Part shown: piece by piece, positions 14,375 to 16,123 of the stretch
Layout: each line of letters begins with the position of its first letter
How positions within the stretch are numbered: position 1 is the stretch's first letter
NCBI GenBank assembly: GCA_035551935.1
Contig: DASZMJ010000444.1
Location: forward strand, 1 to 16,123
From: DASZMJ01 sp035551935
GTDB taxonomy: Bacteria > Planctomycetota > Planctomycetia > Isosphaerales > Isosphaeraceae
DNA: 16,123 bases
Reading direction: 5' to 3'
Program-made: the position numbers and the translations under genes
The notes under the pieces: model-generated
What the model saw: only the letters and a program-made list of their open reading frames with translations
What the model was told of the DNA's origin: nothing
The model's database searches: none

Positions 14375-14899
14375 GTGTTCGAGCCGATCGCCTTCGGCAT
14401 CCCGGACGAACGACGCGTGACGGCCGAGGGCCGGCTGGATTCGAGGTGGCTCAACCTCGACGTGCCCGCCGCCTCGCCCTCGGACGACGGGGACGAGTCG
14501 CGTCGGGTCGCGAAGCTGGAGGTCGTCGAATACCTCCGCAAGACGCACGGCATCCGCGGGGCCCTGGCCGAGTTCCGGGCCGACGACCGCGAATGTACCG
14601 TCACCTTCAAGGGCCCCGGCTACGCCGACGACGCCTTCATCGACCGCGCCTCGGGCCGCTACGAGCTTTCGCAGACGTTCCACGGCGTCGTCGCCGTCAT
14701 CAACGACCTGCACAAGGGCCGCGACACCGGCCGGGCCTGGTCGCTGGTCATCGACGCCTCGGCCGCGCTCATGACCGTCATCTCGCTGACCGGGCTGGTG
14801 CTCTTGTTGTATTTGAAGCGCCGGCGCATCCCGGGGCTCGTTGTCGTCGTACTAGGCACGGCGGCTGTTGCGGCGGTCGTGGCGCTCCTGGTCCCCTGA
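14375..14899 (+). CDS. PepSY-associated TM protein (PepSY_TM_like_2 type), probably 5'-truncated
   Basis: The frame opens after a TGA at 14345 and the first usable start is GTG 14375, without a good ribosome binding site; the ATPase-like features are absent. The 174-aa product has a PepSY-like soluble part (ERRVTAEGRLDSRWLNLD; KLEVVEYLRKTHGIRGALAE; RECTVTFKGPGYADDAFIDR; GRYELSQTFHGVVAVINDLH) and two membrane helices at about 122-147 and 153-173 separated by LKRRR. Family members usually begin with an additional helix (a WLHxYLSM... LTLNH segment) that lies just before the ERRVTAEGR-like strand; nothing of that kind is encoded upstream here, so the gene looks to have lost its first ~40 codons. 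Such proteins sit in the inner membrane and are often near iron-uptake genes, but no such neighbour is visible. Probably a remnant. Confidence 0.68.
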   Translation: MFEPIAFGIPDERRVTAEGRLDSRWLNLDVPAASPSDDGDESRRVAKLEVVEYLRKTHGIRGALAEFRADDRECTVTFKGPGYADDAFIDRASGRYELSQTFHGVVAVINDLHKGRDTGRAWSLVIDASAALMTVISLTGLVLLLYLKRRRIPGLVVVVLGTAAVAAVVALLVP

Positions 14900-14987
14900 G
14901 GCGTCGCCGAGAGCTGCATCCCTCCCCGGCATGCATCATGGGCCATGACCATACGGCCGGTGCCGGCGTTGACGGTCGCGGCAAGGC

Positions 14988-15005
14988 CTTTTTTGAACAA
15001 AAAAG
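14988..15005. terminator. 18-bp T6/A6 palindrome
   Basis: CTTTTTTG (14988-14995) and CAAAAAAG (14998-15005) are exact reverse complements separated by AA. The run of T preceded by GCAAGGC could act as a terminator tail for the PepSY gene, although the stem before it is weak; it may instead be a protein-binding site. Confidence 0.3.
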
Positions 15006-15261
15006 ATGCCCTGCGCCAGCCTGCGTCACATCCCCAACTTCCTAATCCGCAACGATTTACACCGCACTCGCGTAACTATTTCGAACCAAAACTAGACTTT
15101 TCTACTTGCGATGGGGGGATGTCCGAGTTACCCTCCCATAAGATCGCGCGGCTTGATGATGGTTTGTGGCCATCCGGGCTCGCAGGCGAGCAGTCCCGTC
15201 GGCTGCGGCAACCGGAGCGTGGTGTGACCCCACGTCCTCGAGAAAGGAGGTTCTGGCGACG

Positions 15262-15357
15262 GTGTTCGCCCGAGTCGGCGCCAGGGGAAAGAAGTCCAAG
15301 CGATGGGCGAGGAGGCCCAACACGAGCGCCGACAGGGCCGAGCAGCGGAGAGGTTGA
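15262..15357 (+). CDS. Possible 31-aa basic peptide after a perfect Shine-Dalgarno
   Basis: GTG 15262 lies 11 nt after AAAGGAGG (15243-15250), the strongest ribosome binding site in the window. The frame gives a strongly basic peptide (FARVGARGKKSKRWARRPNT ...) ending at 15357. There is no recognised family, and codon bias is only moderate. It may be a leader peptide for the secreted protein gene 143 bp downstream or chance. Confidence 0.18.
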   Translation: MFARVGARGKKSKRWARRPNTSADRAEQRRG

Positions 15358-15500
15358 TTGGGTCCGTCGCTCGATCGCCGACGGAGGTTGCGAGCGGCGA
15401 ATCCCGAGGGTGTCGAGAGTTTCGGAGACGCACCCTGTTCGGGGTACGATCCGACCGGCATTCCCCCCAAGGACCTCGCCAAGCGAGGGAGCACTCAATC

Positions 15501-16123
15501 ATGAACACGAATCGATGGATTACTTCCCTGGTGGGCGCGGCCCTCATCTCGTTGGGGACCATTCCCGCCCGGGCCACCATCATCATCGAGAACAAGAACG
15601 ATCCCCAGTCGAATGAGGTGAATATCCACCTCACCGGCGGCGATACGGGAACGACCGTCACGGGCACCGCGGCGACCACCCTCGGCACCTACAACGTCAA
15701 CTTCTCGTCCACCCAGACGCTGGAGGTCGTCGCGAGCGGCAAGGGGCAAGCGTTCATCCAGGCGACCGATTCGGGTAAGCAGGTCGGGCTGACCAACGGC
15801 ACGATCAGCCTGGGCAGCGGCAGCCCCACCTCGACGTTCGAGGACTTCATCCTCAACTTGAGCAACGGCGGCAAGTTCACCGCCGACGGGGTCACGATCA
15901 CGGTCAACTCCGTCGACTCGATGGGGAACGCGGAGACACCGACGACGCTGACCGACACCAACCTGACCAACGGGTCGAACTTCTACACCATCGTCGCGTC
16001 GGGCGGGGAGGCGATCACCCAGGGCGAACGCACGTGTTTCGCAAATCCTTGTCCTGCAAGGATTTGCAATCTAGTGCACGGAATTCAACTAGTCGCAAGT
16101 TCTTTGCAGACAAGGATTTGTGA
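15501..16123 (+). pseudogene. Secreted protein interrupted by the second MITE copy, 3' end outside the window
   Basis: ATG 15501 follows GAGGGA (15485-15490). The product has a clear signal peptide (MNTNRWITSLVGAALISLGT, cleavage probably after ARA at residue 25) and then a Thr/Ser/Asn/Gly-rich beta-strand protein (TIIIENKNDPQSNEVNIHLT, SSTQTLEVVASGKGQAFIQA, FEDFILNLSNGGKFTADGVT, NLTNGSNFYTIVASGGEAIT). Such proteins in planctomycetes are exported and some carry a C-terminal PEP-CTERM signal; that part is not present. After codon 173 the sequence changes abruptly at 16020 into the MITE, which is read through in frame (QGERTCFANPCPARICNL) to the window edge with no stop. The original C-terminal part should lie beyond the element. 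The family was not recognised. Confidence 0.72.
16020..16123. mobile_element. MITE-like element, copy 2, incomplete at the window edge
   Basis: All 104 bases equal 532-635 of copy 1 in the same orientation, starting exactly at the left inverted end CAGGGCGAACGCA. The remaining 19 bases, with the right inverted end, are missing because the sequence stops. The base before it differs from copy 1 (C against G), so the similarity begins precisely at the element border. The expected target duplication is CGATCACC (16012-16019). The break of the sequence inside a repeat suggests a contig end. Confidence 0.87.

Larger units (their letters stand above)
14900..15500. other. Intergenic region upstream of the secreted protein, no sure gene
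   Basis: About 600 bp with changing composition. The part near 14980-15110 is AT-rich for this genome and holds the palindrome CTTTTTTG-AA-CAAAAAAG (14988-15005), likely a terminator or promoter zone. At 15243-15250 there is an ideal Shine-Dalgarno sequence (AAAGGAGG) followed by a 31-codon frame, described separately. The frame of the secreted protein is also open upstream to an ATG at 15303, but the added residues are Arg-rich and not protein-like. Confidence 0.45.

Noticed and set aside
14945..15616. 223-codon open frame crossing the start of the secreted protein.
   Set aside because: No ribosome binding site, changing codon bias, and it overlaps a gene with a clear signal peptide in another frame.
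532..16123. The 104-bp direct repeats could be att sites or ends of a 15.5-kb composite element or integrative island.
   Set aside because: Copy 1 is a complete 123-bp unit with its own inverted ends and its own 8-bp duplication, so each copy is an independent insertion. The DNA between them contains ordinary planctomycete genes and no integrase.

Overview
The window is very GC-rich DNA that reads like a planctomycete, most likely from the Isosphaeraceae/Gemmataceae side. This rests on an ECF sigma factor of the planctomycete type next to a Ser/Thr kinase with a TPR tail, a secreted delta-60 repeat protein with the N-terminal motif LEGRQLLS, a Ycf35/Ycf46-like cassette, and widespread ATG/GTG/TTG starts with clear GGAGG-type ribosome binding sites. 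No tRNA, rRNA or CRISPR array was seen.

Layout. 1-211: 3' end of a membrane protein gene on +. 282-874 (-): a small two-TM potassium channel gene split by a 123-bp non-autonomous transposable element (532-654) with 13-bp inverted ends and a perfect 8-bp target duplication; removing the element and one duplication restores the channel frame exactly. About 956-2290: no intact gene, only a frameshifted coding-like stretch. 2291-5773 (+): a compact cassette of DUF1257/Ycf35-like, DUF2997, Ycf46-like AAA ATPase, a helical protein with a broken 3' end, and a 55-aa two-TM protein, closed by a strong hairpin terminator at 5785-5820. 5840-6951 (-): a decayed IS630-family transposase with three frame changes. 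7231-11337 (-): ECF sigma factor followed by a receptor-like Ser/Thr kinase whose TPR half is now in another frame after a one-base shift near 9300. 11338-12098: intergenic DNA with a nested inverted repeat. 12099-14027 (+): exported delta-60 repeat protein. 14375-14899 (+): PepSY-TM-like protein that seems to lack its first helix. 15501 to the end (+): a secreted protein gene cut by a second copy of the 123-bp element, of which 104 bp are present and identical to the first copy before the window ends.

How it fits together. The most system-like unit is the 2291-5773 cassette: two small DUF proteins, translationally coupled, sit ahead of an AAA ATPase with intact Walker A/B and arginine finger, then a helical partner and a tiny membrane protein. 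Its function is unknown. The sigma/kinase pair probably forms one signalling unit. The region carries much damage: two genes hit by the same small transposon, one dead IS, several frameshifts. The two isolated one-base shifts (near 5405 and 9300) lie in G/C runs and could be sequencing errors. All homology statements come from reading motifs and from memory of families, not from a database search.
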